The translations under genes and the position numbers were made by a program. A stretch of DNA of 38,552 nt from Desulfurococcaceae archaeon (lineage in GTDB: Archaea > Thermoproteota > Thermoprotei_A > Sulfolobales > Desulfurococcaceae). Within the stretch, counting starts at the first letter, position 1; each line of letters begins with the position of its first letter. The notes under the pieces were generated by a model. That model did no database searches. It was not told where the DNA came from and saw only the letters and a list, made by a program, of their open reading frames with translations. Where the stretch lies: NCBI GenBank assembly GCA_020833225.1, contig JAJHQS010000011.1, forward strand, positions 1 to 38,552, read 5' to 3'. Positions 1-8,290 of the stretch are shown here, piece after piece.

Positions 1-153
1 CCCTGCTATTATAGACATGGTTTATTTAAACCAGAACACAGCACTATAAAGATATCTAATAATACACTATACTATGAGTTTACATTAAAACGCGGAATGT
101 ATGCAACTATAGTCCTCAGAGAGTTATTTAAAGATAATCTTGTCTTAAGCTAA
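1..153 (+). CDS. truD: tRNA pseudouridine synthase TruD (Pus7 family), C-terminal end only
   Basis: The window opens inside a plus-strand reading frame (frame 1, no stop) that closes with TAA at 151-153. The last 50 residues include LKRGMYATIVLRELFK, which matches the conserved C-terminal segment of TruD/Pus7 enzymes (a G-x-YAT-hydrophobic-R-E pattern). TruD converts a uridine in tRNA to pseudouridine (position 13 in bacterial and archaeal substrates). The start, the catalytic Asp and the insertion domain lie outside the window. The gene ends 2 nt before the stop of the convergent KH-domain gene. The call rests on the short tail motif only, so it is good but not certain. Confidence 0.7.
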   Translation, partial: PCYYRHGLFKPEHSTIKISNNTLYYEFTLKRGMYATIVLRELFKDNLVLS

Positions 154-155
154 GA

Positions 156-653
156 TCACTCAAATATTATTCTCGTTTTAATTCCACTCATCTTCTCAAT
201 TAGAGCCTCATAGTGTTCTCGGGTATGTATGAGGTGTTTCTTATCTCTACGCGAAACTCTAATATTTAATATCTCTGTCCCATCAGGTATCCATACTCTA
301 TTTATACCCACAACTGTAACTGGATACATGATTTGCTCAATAAGTCTTCTAAGATCAGGGATGTACTCTATTACTTTAACTCTTTTATGAAGCTCTTTTG
401 AAAGCTCATGTTCCAGCACACTTAACTCCGAAGCCTCAAAGCTATTCCTTATGAAAACAAAGACCTCATCATCAATATGAATAGACTTTACATATTCACC
501 TTTTCTTAGAAATTTTAACTTCTCCTCTAACTCAACAAGTGCTCTCAAAATCTCTAATTCTTCTTTTTCAACAACTCCGCTTTCAATCTTATACTGACAG
601 TGAGAGCAATATACACCGCTCTTAATACAGATCTTGTCTAAAGGGTATTTCAA
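156..653 (-). CDS. Archaeal KH-domain RNA-binding protein, NusA-like (transcription elongation/termination factor family)
   Basis: The protein opens with a Cys-rich element (KICIKSGVYCSHCQYKIESG) that in this archaeal family sits at the very N-terminus, followed by a helical stretch and a KH-like fold with an I-x-V-G-x-N-R-V segment near residues 112-125. The family is annotated as NusA-related or as a KH-domain protein; RNA binding is known from the fold, and a role in transcription is inferred. I chose TTG at 653 because family members begin a few residues before the first Cys and because GGTG lies 8 nt upstream. An in-frame ATG at 686 and a TTG at 695 would add 11 to 14 residues; a TATA-like TTTTAATAC near 708-716 would fit a leaderless start at 686. 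Its 3' end meets truD. Confidence 0.65.
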   Translation of the reverse strand: MKYPLDKICIKSGVYCSHCQYKIESGVVEKEELEILRALVELEEKLKFLRKGEYVKSIHIDDEVFVFIRNSFEASELSVLEHELSKELHKRVKVIEYIPDLRRLIEQIMYPVTVVGINRVWIPDGTEILNIRVSRRDKKHLIHTREHYEALIEKMSGIKTRIIFE

Positions 654-756
654 TACAGTTACACCACAGTTAACAATCCAAACCATTACACACAAATATT
701 GAGAAAGATTTTAATACTTTTTTTCCTAATATGTACAAGTGGAGATGCTTTGTAGT

Positions 757-904
757 GGGCCCGTAGCTCAGCCAGGCAGAGCGGCGGACTCTTTAGAGGC
801 CGAAGCTCCAGACCGTATCTACGGGTCAATTGACCATTTAAGGGATGAAAGAGGTCTGGAGAGGAGTGACCCGTAGGTCGGGGGTTCAAATCCCCCCGGG
901 CCCA
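757..904 (+). tRNA. tRNA-Lys (CUU), with a 74-nt intron after position 37
   Basis: The acceptor strands GGGCCCG (757-763) and CGGGCCC (897-903) pair fully, with discriminator A904. The D stem is GCTC/GAGC (766-769, 779-782), and the T arm is GGGGG, loop TTCAAAT, CCCCC (880-896). The anticodon at 791-793 is CTT. An intron interrupts the anticodon loop. The canonical boundary gives intron 795-868, supported by a 4-bp helix between CTCT (789-792) and GGAG (863-866). Inside the intron CTCCAGACC (806-814) pairs with GGTCTGGAG (853-861). Odd points: with this boundary, position 37 would be U and pair 31-39 would be A-C, so the splice sites may be more complex (see findings). Confidence 0.85.
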
Positions 905-974
905 CTACATGTAATATTTTGTTCTCTTTTCACGTCAAATTTTTAAAGTCTAAAAGTAAACACCACAATGATGG

Positions 975-1048
975 GGGCCCGTCGTCTAGCCTGGTAGGAT
1001 GCCGCCCTGACGAGGCGGAGGTCCGGGGTTCAAATCCCCGCGGGCCCA
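975..1048 (+). tRNA. tRNA-Val (GAC), no intron
   Basis: A 74-nt cloverleaf: acceptor GGGCCCG (975-981) with CGGGCCC (1041-1047) and discriminator A1048. The anticodon arm has stem CCGCC/GGCGG around loop CTGACGA, giving anticodon GAC, which reads GUC/GUU valine codons. The T arm has the standard TTCAAAT loop. No intron is present. It lies 70 nt after the tRNA-Lys gene and 47 nt before the cdc48 start, so its transcription may run into the cdc48 leader. Confidence 0.93.
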
Positions 1049-1095
1049 TCTCTAATATTTTCGTAGTGTGCTTATGTAAGGTGTTAGGTGATCTA

Positions 1096-3288
1096 ATGCG
1101 AAGATCTACTAGGATAGCTTTGCGAGTTGAAATGGCAGACTCTAGTGTTTTGTGGAGCGGTATTGCTATATTAGATCCCGAGGTGATGAAGAAGTTTAAT
1201 ATTAAGAATGGCGACTTACTCTTAATAGAAGGTAGTGGCTTAGCTGCTGCATTAGCTAGAGAAGGAGGTTTAAGTGAGCAAGGAAAAGGTGTTATAAAAT
1301 TAGATGAGCTCTTATTGAAAAATATTAAAGTAAATATAGGTGATGTTGTTTACGTAGAGAAAGTTGAGCAAAAATATGCTCAAGTAGTGAAGCTTGCCCC
1401 TATAAACTACTATGCACCAATAGATTCTGCTATAGCTAATAAGATTAAACAAGACTTGATCTCTTACCCGCTCTGCGAAGGAATGGAGATAAGAGTATTA
1501 ATAGAGGGTGTTAGTTTACCATTTAAAGTTATAAGTATTAAACCACGCACTGCAGCTATCGTAACAGAAGAAACTGAAGTCTTAGTTTTTGATGAACCCA
1601 TAGGAGAAATACCCAGAGTAACTTTTGAGGATATTGGAGGATTAGAAAGCGTTATTGAGAAGATACGGGAAGTAATTGAAATACCCTTTAAATATAGAAA
1701 GATCTTTTCAAGAATCGGAATAGAGACTCCAAAAGGGATATTACTACATGGCCCACCAGGATGTGGTAAGACGCTCATTGCGAAAGCCCTGGCTAACGAG
1801 TTAAACGCGCACTTTATAGTTATAAACGGACCAGAAATTATGAGTAAGTTTTACGGCGAATCAGAACAGAGACTAAGAGAAATATTTAAATTAGCGAGGA
1901 AAAAAGCTAAGAAACGTCCAGCTATAATATTCATCGACGAGATCGACGCTATTGCTCCTAAACGAGATGAGGTTACAGGTGAAGTAGAGAAGCGAGTAGT
2001 AGCACAACTACTAGCACTTATGGATGGTCTTGAGAGTAGAGAAGGCGTCATTGTCATAGCTGCAACTAATAGACCCAATGCCATAGATCCCGCATTACGT
2101 AGACCAGGAAGATTTGATTACGAAATAGAAATACCTATGCCTGATAAACGAGGAAGATATGAAATACTACTAATACACACGAGAAATCTTAGAGAACTAG
2201 GTCTATTAGCACCAGACGTAGATCTCGAGAAACTAGCTGAAATAACACATGGCTTCACAGGTGCAGATCTAGCTGCACTCGTAAAAGAGGCCGTTATGAG
2301 AAGTGTGAAGAGAGCCATTGAAGAGGAGAATAATAGAGATCAAGAGGAAATACTCTCAGCCATACAAGTTAAATTCGAAGACTTCTTAGTAGCATATAAG
2401 AGTATTGTACCAAGTGGTTTAAGGGAAGTATATGTTGAAATACCAGAAGTGAGGTTTAGCGATATTGGAGGATTAGAGGAAGTTAAACAAATATTACGTG
2501 AAAATGTAGAATACCCGTTAAAATACCCTGAACTTTACGAGAAATTCGGTATAAAACCACCTCGAGGCGTTTTACTATATGGTCCACCAGGATGTGGTAA
2601 GACATTATTAGCTAAGGCGGTAGCAACCGAGAGTGGTGCTAATTTCATTGCTATTAGAGGGCCAGAAGTACTCAGTAAATGGGTTGGAGAATCTGAGAAA
2701 GCTATACGAGAAATATTTAGAAAAGCTAAATTACACTCACCAGCGGTAGTCTTCATAGATGAAGTTGACGCTATAACAGCCGCTAGAGGATATACCTATG
2801 ATAGTGGAGTATCAGAAAGAATAGTAGCTCAGTTAATAACAGAAATGGATGGAATACAAGAATATAAAGGAGTAGTAGTATTAGCTGCAACTAATAGACC
2901 AGACTTAATAGATCCAGCTCTTTTAAGGCCAGGTAGATTCGATAAACTCGTATATGTTCCACCACCAAACTTCAACACAAGATTAGAAATACTAAAAATA
3001 CTCACAATTCATTTACCACTATCACCAAACGTGAATTTAGCAGAACTTGCACGAGTGACCGAGGGTTATAGTGGAGCTGACTTAGAAGCACTAGTGAGAG
3101 AAGCTGTAATGATCGCACTAAGAAGGGATCTAAATATAAAGTACATTGAGAATGTACATTTCCAGGAGGCTTTAAAAGTTATAAAGCCTAGTCTAAATGA
3201 TAACCTTATAAAGTTCTACGAAGAGTGGGGTGCGAGGATCAGGCAGCAATTACCAAGAAGTGGTGTAAAACCACCTATTTACACGTAG
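1096..3288 (+). CDS. cdc48: Cdc48/VCP/p97-type AAA+ ATPase (VAT), two AAA modules
   Basis: A 730-residue unfoldase with the classical layout: an N domain (about 1-175), D1 with Walker A GPPGCGKT at 219-226 and Walker B IIFIDEID at 277-284, and D2 with Walker A at 496-503 and Walker B VVFIDEVD at 551-558. Both modules carry aromatic pore loops (KFYGE, KWVGE) and NRP[18 protein letters not shown] arginine-finger segments. The hexamer threads folded proteins and can feed the archaeal proteasome. The C-terminus ends I-Y-T, which fits the HbYX proteasome-docking pattern. ATG at 1096 has AGGTGAT upstream; an open frame runs back through the tRNA-Val gene to 919, but that extension is not coding. 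The downstream winged-helix gene starts 10 nt after the stop and is probably cotranscribed. Confidence 0.97.
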   Translation: MRRSTRIALRVEMADSSVLWSGIAILDPEVMKKFNIKNGDLLLIEGSGLAAALAREGGLSEQGKGVIKLDELLLKNIKVNIGDVVYVEKVEQKYAQVVKLAPINYYAPIDSAIANKIKQDLISYPLCEGMEIRVLIEGVSLPFKVISIKPRTAAIVTEETEVLVFDEPIGEIPRVTFEDIGGLESVIEKIREVIEIPFKYRKIFSRIGIETPKGILLHGPPGCGKTLIAKALANELNAHFIVINGPEIMSKFYGESEQRLREIFKLARKKAKKRPAIIFIDEIDAIAPKRDEVTGEVEKRVVAQLLALMDGLESREGVIVIAATNRPNAIDPALRRPGRFDYEIEIPMPDKRGRYEILLIHTRNLRELGLLAPDVDLEKLAEITHGFTGADLAALVKEAVMRSVKRAIEEENNRDQEEILSAIQVKFEDFLVAYKSIVPSGLREVYVEIPEVRFSDIGGLEEVKQILRENVEYPLKYPELYEKFGIKPPRGVLLYGPPGCGKTLLAKAVATESGANFIAIRGPEVLSKWVGESEKAIREIFRKAKLHSPAVVFIDEVDAITAARGYTYDSGVSERIVAQLITEMDGIQEYKGVVVLAATNRPDLIDPALLRPGRFDKLVYVPPPNFNTRLEILKILTIHLPLSPNVNLAELARVTEGYSGADLEALVREAVMIALRRDLNIKYIENVHFQEALKVIKPSLNDNLIKFYEEWGARIRQQLPRSGVKPPIYT

Positions 3289-3298
3289 AGGTGATCTT

Positions 3299-3538
3299 GT
3301 GAGAAATAAAAACGGTGTTTGGAAACATATGCCATTACATAGAATAATCTTAGAGATCGTGTTTTCGAGATCTGAGGGGTTAAGTGAGAGTAAATTAGAA
3401 GATATAATGAAAAAAGAATATGGAGTTGAAGTAACTAAGTCAGAATTATATCATGCATTAATGAAGCTTGAACTTCAAGGCCTAATACAAGTGGAAACTG
3501 TAGGTAAGGAATTCCTAATAAAACCTGTAAAAACATGA
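3299..3538 (+). CDS. Small winged-helix (wHTH) protein downstream of cdc48
   Basis: A 79-residue protein. The helices HRIILEIVFSRSEG, SESKLEDIMKKEYG and KSELYHALMKLELQG, followed by a hairpin (LIQVETVGKEFLIK), give the pattern of a single winged helix-turn-helix domain with nothing added. The start is GTG at 3299, with GAGGTGAT 5-10 nt upstream; this Shine-Dalgarno begins at the last base of the cdc48 stop codon, so the two genes look translationally linked. DNA binding is inferred from fold pattern only. A role in regulating, or working with, Cdc48 is possible from context but unproven. It could equally be a protein-protein interaction wHTH. Confidence 0.7.
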   Translation: MRNKNGVWKHMPLHRIILEIVFSRSEGLSESKLEDIMKKEYGVEVTKSELYHALMKLELQGLIQVETVGKEFLIKPVKT

Positions 3539-3632
3539 ACCACACGATAATTAATTCAAGTAGCTAATCATAGATCTAGTTTTTAAATATAATAATTCGT
3601 AAAAACACAGTGTAACTGTGTAGAGTGGAAGT

Positions 3633-4691
3633 ATGGGTGTTGACCTCAAAGATCTCATAACAGAAGACATTAAGATTAAAATAGGAGATCTACGCTTATT
3701 GAGAGGCAAAGTTATTGCTATAGATGCCTATAATGCTCTTTATCAATTTCTCACTGCAATTCGTCAACCTGACGGTACACCCCTCATGGATAGTCAAGGT
3801 AGGGTTACAAGTCATCTTAGTGGGCTCTTCTATAGAACAATAAACATAGTTGAGAACGGTATTAAACCAGTGTATGTATTTGATGGTAGTCCACCGGAAT
3901 TAAAAGCTAAAGAGATTGAGAGGAGAAAAGCCGTTAAAGAAGATGCCGTTAAGAAGTATGAAGAAGCCGTTAAAATAGGTGATCTAGAATCTGCAAGGAG
4001 ATATGCCGCAATAGCCGCAAAGCTCACAATAGATATGGTTCATGAAGCTAAGAGGCTACTCGAAGCAATGGGAATACCCTACGTAGATGCACCAGCTGAG
4101 GGTGAGGCTCAGGCAGCTTATATGGCTAAAGTGGGAGACGCCTATGCAACTGCTTCCCAAGACTATGATAGTTTACTCTTCGGATCTCCAAGACTAATTA
4201 GAAATTTAACTATTAGCGGCAAGAGGAAACTACCTAGAAGAGAGGAGTATGTTGAAATTTTACCTGAACTCATAGAACTCGACAAGTTACTAAAAGCTTT
4301 AAGTATTACTCACAGTGCACTAGTAGATATAGGAATACTTATTGGAACGGACTATAACCCCGATGGCTTTGAAGGTATTGGATCTAAAAAAGCATATCAG
4401 TTAATTAAGACTTATGGAAGTATTGAAAGAGTGCCGAAAGGGCTTTTAAAGTCTCCAGCTTCTGTTGATGTAATGAGTATTAAGAATTATTTTTTAAACC
4501 CACCAGTTACGAAGAACTATAAGTTAGAGTGGAAAGCACCAGACGAGAAGCTTGTACTCGAAGTTCTCGTTAAAGATCACGACTTCAACGAGGAAAGAGT
4601 CAAATCAGCACTTGAAAGATTACTAAAAGCATATAGAGAGCATTTGAAAGGTGAGCAGACTGGTTTAGCAAAGTGGTTTATTAAGAGATAG
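3633..4691 (+). CDS. fen: Flap endonuclease 1 (FEN-1/Rad2 family)
   Basis: A 352-residue structure-specific 5' flap nuclease for Okazaki-fragment maturation and base-excision repair. The N-terminus MGVDLKDLI and the acidic metal-site motifs are visible: IAIDAYNALYQFL, YVFDGSPPELK, PAEGEAQAAYMA, SQDYDSLLFG and GTDYNPDGFEGIGSKKA (the helix-hairpin-helix entry). The length is typical for archaeal FEN-1. The C-terminus carries a PCNA-interacting box, QTGLAKWF, at 342-349. The promoter is probably the AT-rich TTTTTAAATATAATA near 3580-3594. The 3' end overlaps the convergent pcm gene by 11 bp. Confidence 0.97.
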   Translation: MGVDLKDLITEDIKIKIGDLRLLRGKVIAIDAYNALYQFLTAIRQPDGTPLMDSQGRVTSHLSGLFYRTINIVENGIKPVYVFDGSPPELKAKEIERRKAVKEDAVKKYEEAVKIGDLESARRYAAIAAKLTIDMVHEAKRLLEAMGIPYVDAPAEGEAQAAYMAKVGDAYATASQDYDSLLFGSPRLIRNLTISGKRKLPRREEYVEILPELIELDKLLKALSITHSALVDIGILIGTDYNPDGFEGIGSKKAYQLIKTYGSIERVPKGLLKSPASVDVMSIKNYFLNPPVTKNYKLEWKAPDEKLVLEVLVKDHDFNEERVKSALERLLKAYREHLKGEQTGLAKWFIKR

Positions 4692-5361
4692 TGTATTTCC
4701 ATCCATATTCTCCAATTAGTGGAACGAATACACACTCAATACCCCATTTTTTATATAGCTTACCTCCTCTTCTCTCAACAATCAATAACCTCTGCATATA
4801 TAGATCTCCAACCGGAATCACCAATCTGCCATTCTCAGCTAGCTGTTCAATTAATGGCGGTGGCACTGTAGGTGCAGCTGCTGTTACAATGATCTTATTA
4901 AATGGGGCTTTCTCAGGGTAACCTAATGTCCCATCACCAACAAGTACTGTGACATGATCTATATAGCCGGCTTTAGCGAGATTTCTCTTAGCAAATTCAG
5001 CTAATTCGGGAATTCTCTCAATAGTATATACGTGTCCTCTGTGCATAGGATCTTGCCTAGCTACAATTTCCGCTAAAACAGCTGCCTGATAACCAGAGCC
5101 CGTACCTACTTCTAATACAATGTCTCCCGGCTCTGGATCTAGTTCCTCTGTCATAATAGCAACCATGTGAACTGCGCTTATAGTCTGCTTGTAACCGATT
5201 GGAAGAGGTGAATCTACATACGCGTACTCTCTCAGCTCCTCAGGTACAAAGAGCTCTCGTGGTACACTTAATAATGCCCTTATAACCTTAGAGTTCTTTA
5301 AGTACCCAGCACTAATTAAAGCCTCAATAAGGCGCTTTCTCTGAACTTCAAAACTACTCAA
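4681..5361 (-). CDS. pcm: Protein-L-isoaspartate O-methyltransferase
   Basis: A 226-residue enzyme that uses SAM to methylate L-isoaspartyl residues in damaged proteins, initiating their repair, which matters at high temperature. Diagnostic segments are FVPEELREYAYVDSPLPIG, the TISAVHMVAIM helix, SAM motif I VLEVGTGSGYQAAVLAE, YTIERIPELAEFA and the acidic GDGTLGY loop. The start is TTG at 5361, with AGGGG upstream; no better ATG exists nearby. The 3' end overlaps FEN-1 convergently by 11 bp. Length and motifs are normal for the family. Confidence 0.95.
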   Translation of the reverse strand: MSSFEVQRKRLIEALISAGYLKNSKVIRALLSVPRELFVPEELREYAYVDSPLPIGYKQTISAVHMVAIMTEELDPEPGDIVLEVGTGSGYQAAVLAEIVARQDPMHRGHVYTIERIPELAEFAKRNLAKAGYIDHVTVLVGDGTLGYPEKAPFNKIIVTAAAPTVPPPLIEQLAENGRLVIPVGDLYMQRLLIVERRGGKLYKKWGIECVFVPLIGEYGWKYTIS

Positions 5362-5446
5362 AATAATAACCCCTATCTCTCCACTAGCTATATTGTAAAA
5401 GCGGGTTTAAGGCTCTGTAGTATAAGATTAAGTTGGGCGTTTAAAA

Positions 5447-5917
5447 ATGGTGTTCTTTGAAATCATCAAGGCTCGTGGACATCCACATATTAAAGCATCT
5501 CATAAGACCACGTTAGAGGTGACAAAAGAACCTAATTTAACTCCTCGCGGTGACTGTATAATTGGTGTTTCTGCTGACAAGGCTGTTAAAGAGCTCTGCG
5601 AAGAGTTTAAGAATTGTATTCATAGAGATAATGCTATTTTAATTGCTGTTATAAGAGCTCACGACCTGTGGGATATTATTCTCGCTCAGGGAAGCTCTCG
5701 CCTGCTACTAACTAGTGACACTAAAGTTATTTTGAGGAAAAGCACATATATAGAGCCTGCCACTTTAGGAGTAAGAGCCAGCAAAGCAGCTAGTGATCTC
5801 AGGAGAGATCTCGTAGAGAGACTCAGAGATCCATCAACAATAATTGAGGTAGAATTATATTGTTTCGGGCTTGACGAGATCACATCTATATATAAATACT
5901 CCAGGAGAATATTCTAA
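5447..5917 (+). CDS. DUF371 family conserved archaeal protein
   Basis: A 156-residue protein with the hallmark N-terminal motif of DUF371: a RGHP-x-I-x-ASHKTTLEVTKE stretch, then TPRGDCIIGVSADKA. The family is widespread in archaea and its function is not established; the strongly conserved polar residues suggest an enzyme or nucleic-acid binding protein (inference). ATG at 5447 begins just upstream of the conserved block. The C-terminal 21 codons overlap the end of the convergent Trm5-like gene by 63 bp, an unusually long antisense overlap for this window. Confidence 0.85.
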   Translation: MVFFEIIKARGHPHIKASHKTTLEVTKEPNLTPRGDCIIGVSADKAVKELCEEFKNCIHRDNAILIAVIRAHDLWDIILAQGSSRLLLTSDTKVILRKSTYIEPATLGVRASKAASDLRRDLVERLRDPSTIIEVELYCFGLDEITSIYKYSRRIF

Positions 5918-6838
5918 TACACTGACACATTCTTTAAAATACCATGTACTCAGTCTCCTTATGATTTCCTGTTTAACGTCTTTATATGGCTTTGAGAGAA
6001 CATAGAGATGAAGTATTCCTCCTGGTTTAAGAAGTTTTGTATATGTTTCAATGTATTCTAAACTTTGATGTGGTAAGTCTGCTATTACCCTATCTATGCT
6101 ATGTTCTCTTAGAAAACTTGGAAGCTCCCGCGTATCTGTATTAAGGGGGATTATAGTTCCCTTAAGCCTTTTCTTATTTAATAATATGTTCTCGACTAAG
6201 AGCTCATACGCTATAGGATTTAAATCATTTGCAATTACAAGTGAGAGTTTTAGTGTAGCTATATGTAAAGCAAATCCTCCAATTCCACAAAAAGCATCTA
6301 ATACAACTTCACCACTTTTAACCATAGTAGCTACTCTATAATGCTCCTCTGCAAGTCTCGAATTATAATAGACATCACCTAATTTTACTTTAAATAGAAC
6401 ACCATATTCCTTGACTACTACTTCCTTGATCTCTTCACCCCAAAGCAATCTTAGCACTGGTCTCCGGTATAAGTCACAAGTTTCTTCTTTAACCCATATA
6501 GCTTTAACTCTCGGATACACTGCTTTCACTTTATAAATAAGGTCTTCCACGCTAATGTGATCTAAGACATTTCTACGCACGATAACAATGTCTCTGATAT
6601 AATCCAGAGAAGGCATTTTAACATATGTAGGAGTTCTTCTCCTCGGGGGATTACATTCTATAATTGGAAGGTCTTTTAGAAGGTCTTCTACTAAATTTGT
6701 GTGTTCAACCTTAATGGGTATTAAGACTTGGTTGTCTGAGCGTGTGATCTTATATTCGCCGCTTAGAAACCCCAACTTTTTAATAATCTCTAAGACTTTG
6801 CTAGCACGAGTTTTATCCACACTTATACACAATGGCAC
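5855..6838 (-). CDS. Trm5/TYW2-family tRNA G37 methyltransferase (class I SAM enzyme)
   Basis: A 327-residue protein with the Trm5 layout: an N-terminal domain (1 to about 75), a linker domain with a RRR-x-PTYVKMPS-like segment, and a C-terminal Rossmann methyltransferase with VVLDAFCGIGGFALHIA (motif I), the VIANDLNPIAYELLVENILLNK helix and ADLPHQS in place of the usual NLP. Trm5 makes m1G37, which prevents +1 frameshifting; archaeal paralogues (Taw22, Taw2) act in wyosine synthesis on tRNA-Phe. I cannot assign the subtype from motifs alone. GTG at 6838 has GGTG 10 nt upstream. The 3' end overlaps DUF371 by 63 bp. Confidence 0.82.
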   Translation of the reverse strand: MPLCISVDKTRASKVLEIIKKLGFLSGEYKITRSDNQVLIPIKVEHTNLVEDLLKDLPIIECNPPRRRTPTYVKMPSLDYIRDIVIVRRNVLDHISVEDLIYKVKAVYPRVKAIWVKEETCDLYRRPVLRLLWGEEIKEVVVKEYGVLFKVKLGDVYYNSRLAEEHYRVATMVKSGEVVLDAFCGIGGFALHIATLKLSLVIANDLNPIAYELLVENILLNKKRLKGTIIPLNTDTRELPSFLREHSIDRVIADLPHQSLEYIETYTKLLKPGGILHLYVLSKPYKDVKQEIIRRLSTWYFKECVSVLEYSPGVFIYRCDLVKPETI

Positions 6839-6939
6839 TACAAGAACTCACCGCGTGAGAAATTTCACTAGTAATCTCCATGTTATTTAAGAGTGTTTTT
6901 GTAGTTTTAAAATAATGAGTGCTTATGGTGGAAGATTAA

Positions 6940-7776
6940 TTGAGAGTAGCAATAGTAATATATAAGCCTGTTCCACGGTGCATTGAACTTCTAAAAGACC
7001 TGGTAAACTCGCTGAGAAAGCACGAGATATATGTTGAAGTATACACTGTTGACGACATTATTAACTTGATTAAAAAACATAATAGTATCCGTGATGATGT
7101 CGATGTAGTTTTTAGTATTGGGGGTGATGGAACTTTTCTAAAAGCCGCTAAGCTCTCATTACTCTATAATAATATCCCTGTTCTACCTTATCCGTGTGGG
7201 AGGAGAAATTTCTTCTACGAGGAGTTTTTGAAAACATCTCTTAGTGAACTAGTTGAGAGTTTTATGAGCGGTAATTACTCTATTGAGTTTTGCCCAGTTT
7301 ACAATGCATGTACACACACCACCTGCGAAGTGTTCATTAATGAGGCCGCTATTGTAAACAGTAATTTAGGTAAAGTAGCGAAATATGGGGTTAAAGTAAA
7401 ATCACCATTAGTAGAGAGCGATTTTATACTCGAAGGAGATGGCGTATTATTGAGTACGGCTGCAGGTTCCTCGGGCTATAATCTATCTGCTAGAGGTCCT
7501 CTTATAAGTCCTTTCACAGATTTACTTATAATAACACCATTAAATACGCTTCAATTAGGCTTTCCATCAATAGTTCTGCCTCGTATTAGCGTAATTGAGA
7601 TCACTATATTAAACACGTCTATTCTATATGTAGATGGAGATCATGCAGGAATACTTGAAAAAAACTCTTCCGTTAAAGTCACACCTGGATCTAAATATGT
7701 AAAAATAATACGGTTTTCTCATAGCAGAGACTTGGTGAAAACTATACTTGCAAGACGAGCATTCTTCTACTATTAA
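6940..7776 (+). CDS. nadK: NAD kinase
   Basis: A 278-residue cytosolic kinase that phosphorylates NAD to NADP. The family signature GGDGTFLKAA lies at 61-70, and the second conserved region VLLSTAAGSSGYNLSARGPL is the NAD-binding loop, followed by ITPLN and VDGDHAG. The usual GxLGFL after the GGDGT region reads PCGRRNFFYE here, and NEAAIVN replaces the common NE-x-x segment, so it is a divergent member. TTG at 6940 has GGTGG 9 nt upstream; the nearby ATGs are out of frame or run into a stop. Its last 29 bp overlap the NOB1 gene. Confidence 0.9.
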   Translation: MRVAIVIYKPVPRCIELLKDLVNSLRKHEIYVEVYTVDDIINLIKKHNSIRDDVDVVFSIGGDGTFLKAAKLSLLYNNIPVLPYPCGRRNFFYEEFLKTSLSELVESFMSGNYSIEFCPVYNACTHTTCEVFINEAAIVNSNLGKVAKYGVKVKSPLVESDFILEGDGVLLSTAAGSSGYNLSARGPLISPFTDLLIITPLNTLQLGFPSIVLPRISVIEITILNTSILYVDGDHAGILEKNSSVKVTPGSKYVKIIRFSHSRDLVKTILARRAFFYY

Positions 7777-8281
7777 GAAACTAGCCGTAGTTCTCGATAC
7801 AAGCGCTCTACTAGCAAAATATTATAGGCTATTACCAAGAGCCATGATGGATGTTTATACGACAAGTCTAGCTGTTAGTGAAGTTCGGGATCTCGAGAAT
7901 CATCAAGCTCTCCTAGAGGCAATAGATATAGGTCTAATTAACATCACTGATCCTGAAAAACAATATGTCAACACTATTCTACTAGAAGCAAAGAATACAG
8001 GGGCTTTGAGTAAGCTCTCTACCACAGACATCTATATAGCTGCACTCGCCCTCATGTTGAGAGAAAAGTATAGTAATGTAATAGTTATAACCGATGATTA
8101 TGAACTTCAAAATTTACTACTCGATATTAAAATATCCTTTAAACCACTAAAAACTACCGGGATAACTCGATTTATAAAATATACTGTGTATTGTCCAATA
8201 TGCTACTATACACCTAGTAACCCAGGAGAAACCACTTGCCCTCTCTGCGGAGTTAAATTAACTAGAAAACCCGCTCTTTAA
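7748..8281 (+). CDS. nob1: Ribosome-maturation endonuclease NOB1 (PIN domain plus zinc ribbon)
   Basis: A 177-residue protein. The PIN domain shows VVLDTSALL (Asp17), SEVRDLE (Glu45), TTDIYIAAL (Asp94) and ITDDYEL (Asp116/117), the acidic metal site. A C-terminal zinc ribbon follows: Cys149-x2-Cys152 and Cys164-x2-Cys167. This architecture is that of NOB1, which cleaves the 3' end of pre-16S rRNA. The TTG start at 7748 lies inside nadK, with GGTG 10 nt upstream, and no other start precedes the PIN core, so the 29-bp overlap seems real and implies translational coupling. Confidence 0.9.
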   Translation: MQDEHSSTIKKLAVVLDTSALLAKYYRLLPRAMMDVYTTSLAVSEVRDLENHQALLEAIDIGLINITDPEKQYVNTILLEAKNTGALSKLSTTDIYIAALALMLREKYSNVIVITDDYELQNLLLDIKISFKPLKTTGITRFIKYTVYCPICYYTPSNPGETTCPLCGVKLTRKPAL

Positions 8282-8290
8282 TCAATAATG

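Noticed and set aside
686-889. Open frame of 67 codons on the minus strand
   Set aside because: It lies inside the tRNA-Lys gene and its intron, and is explained by that RNA.
919-1095. N-terminal extension of Cdc48 by 59 residues
   Set aside because: It runs through the complete tRNA-Val gene and has no ribosome-binding site, whereas ATG 1096 has AGGTGAT upstream and matches the usual Cdc48 N-terminus.
1464-3000. Several long minus-strand frames antisense to cdc48
   Set aside because: They are Ser/Ile-rich shadow frames of a well-supported gene with no start signals of their own.
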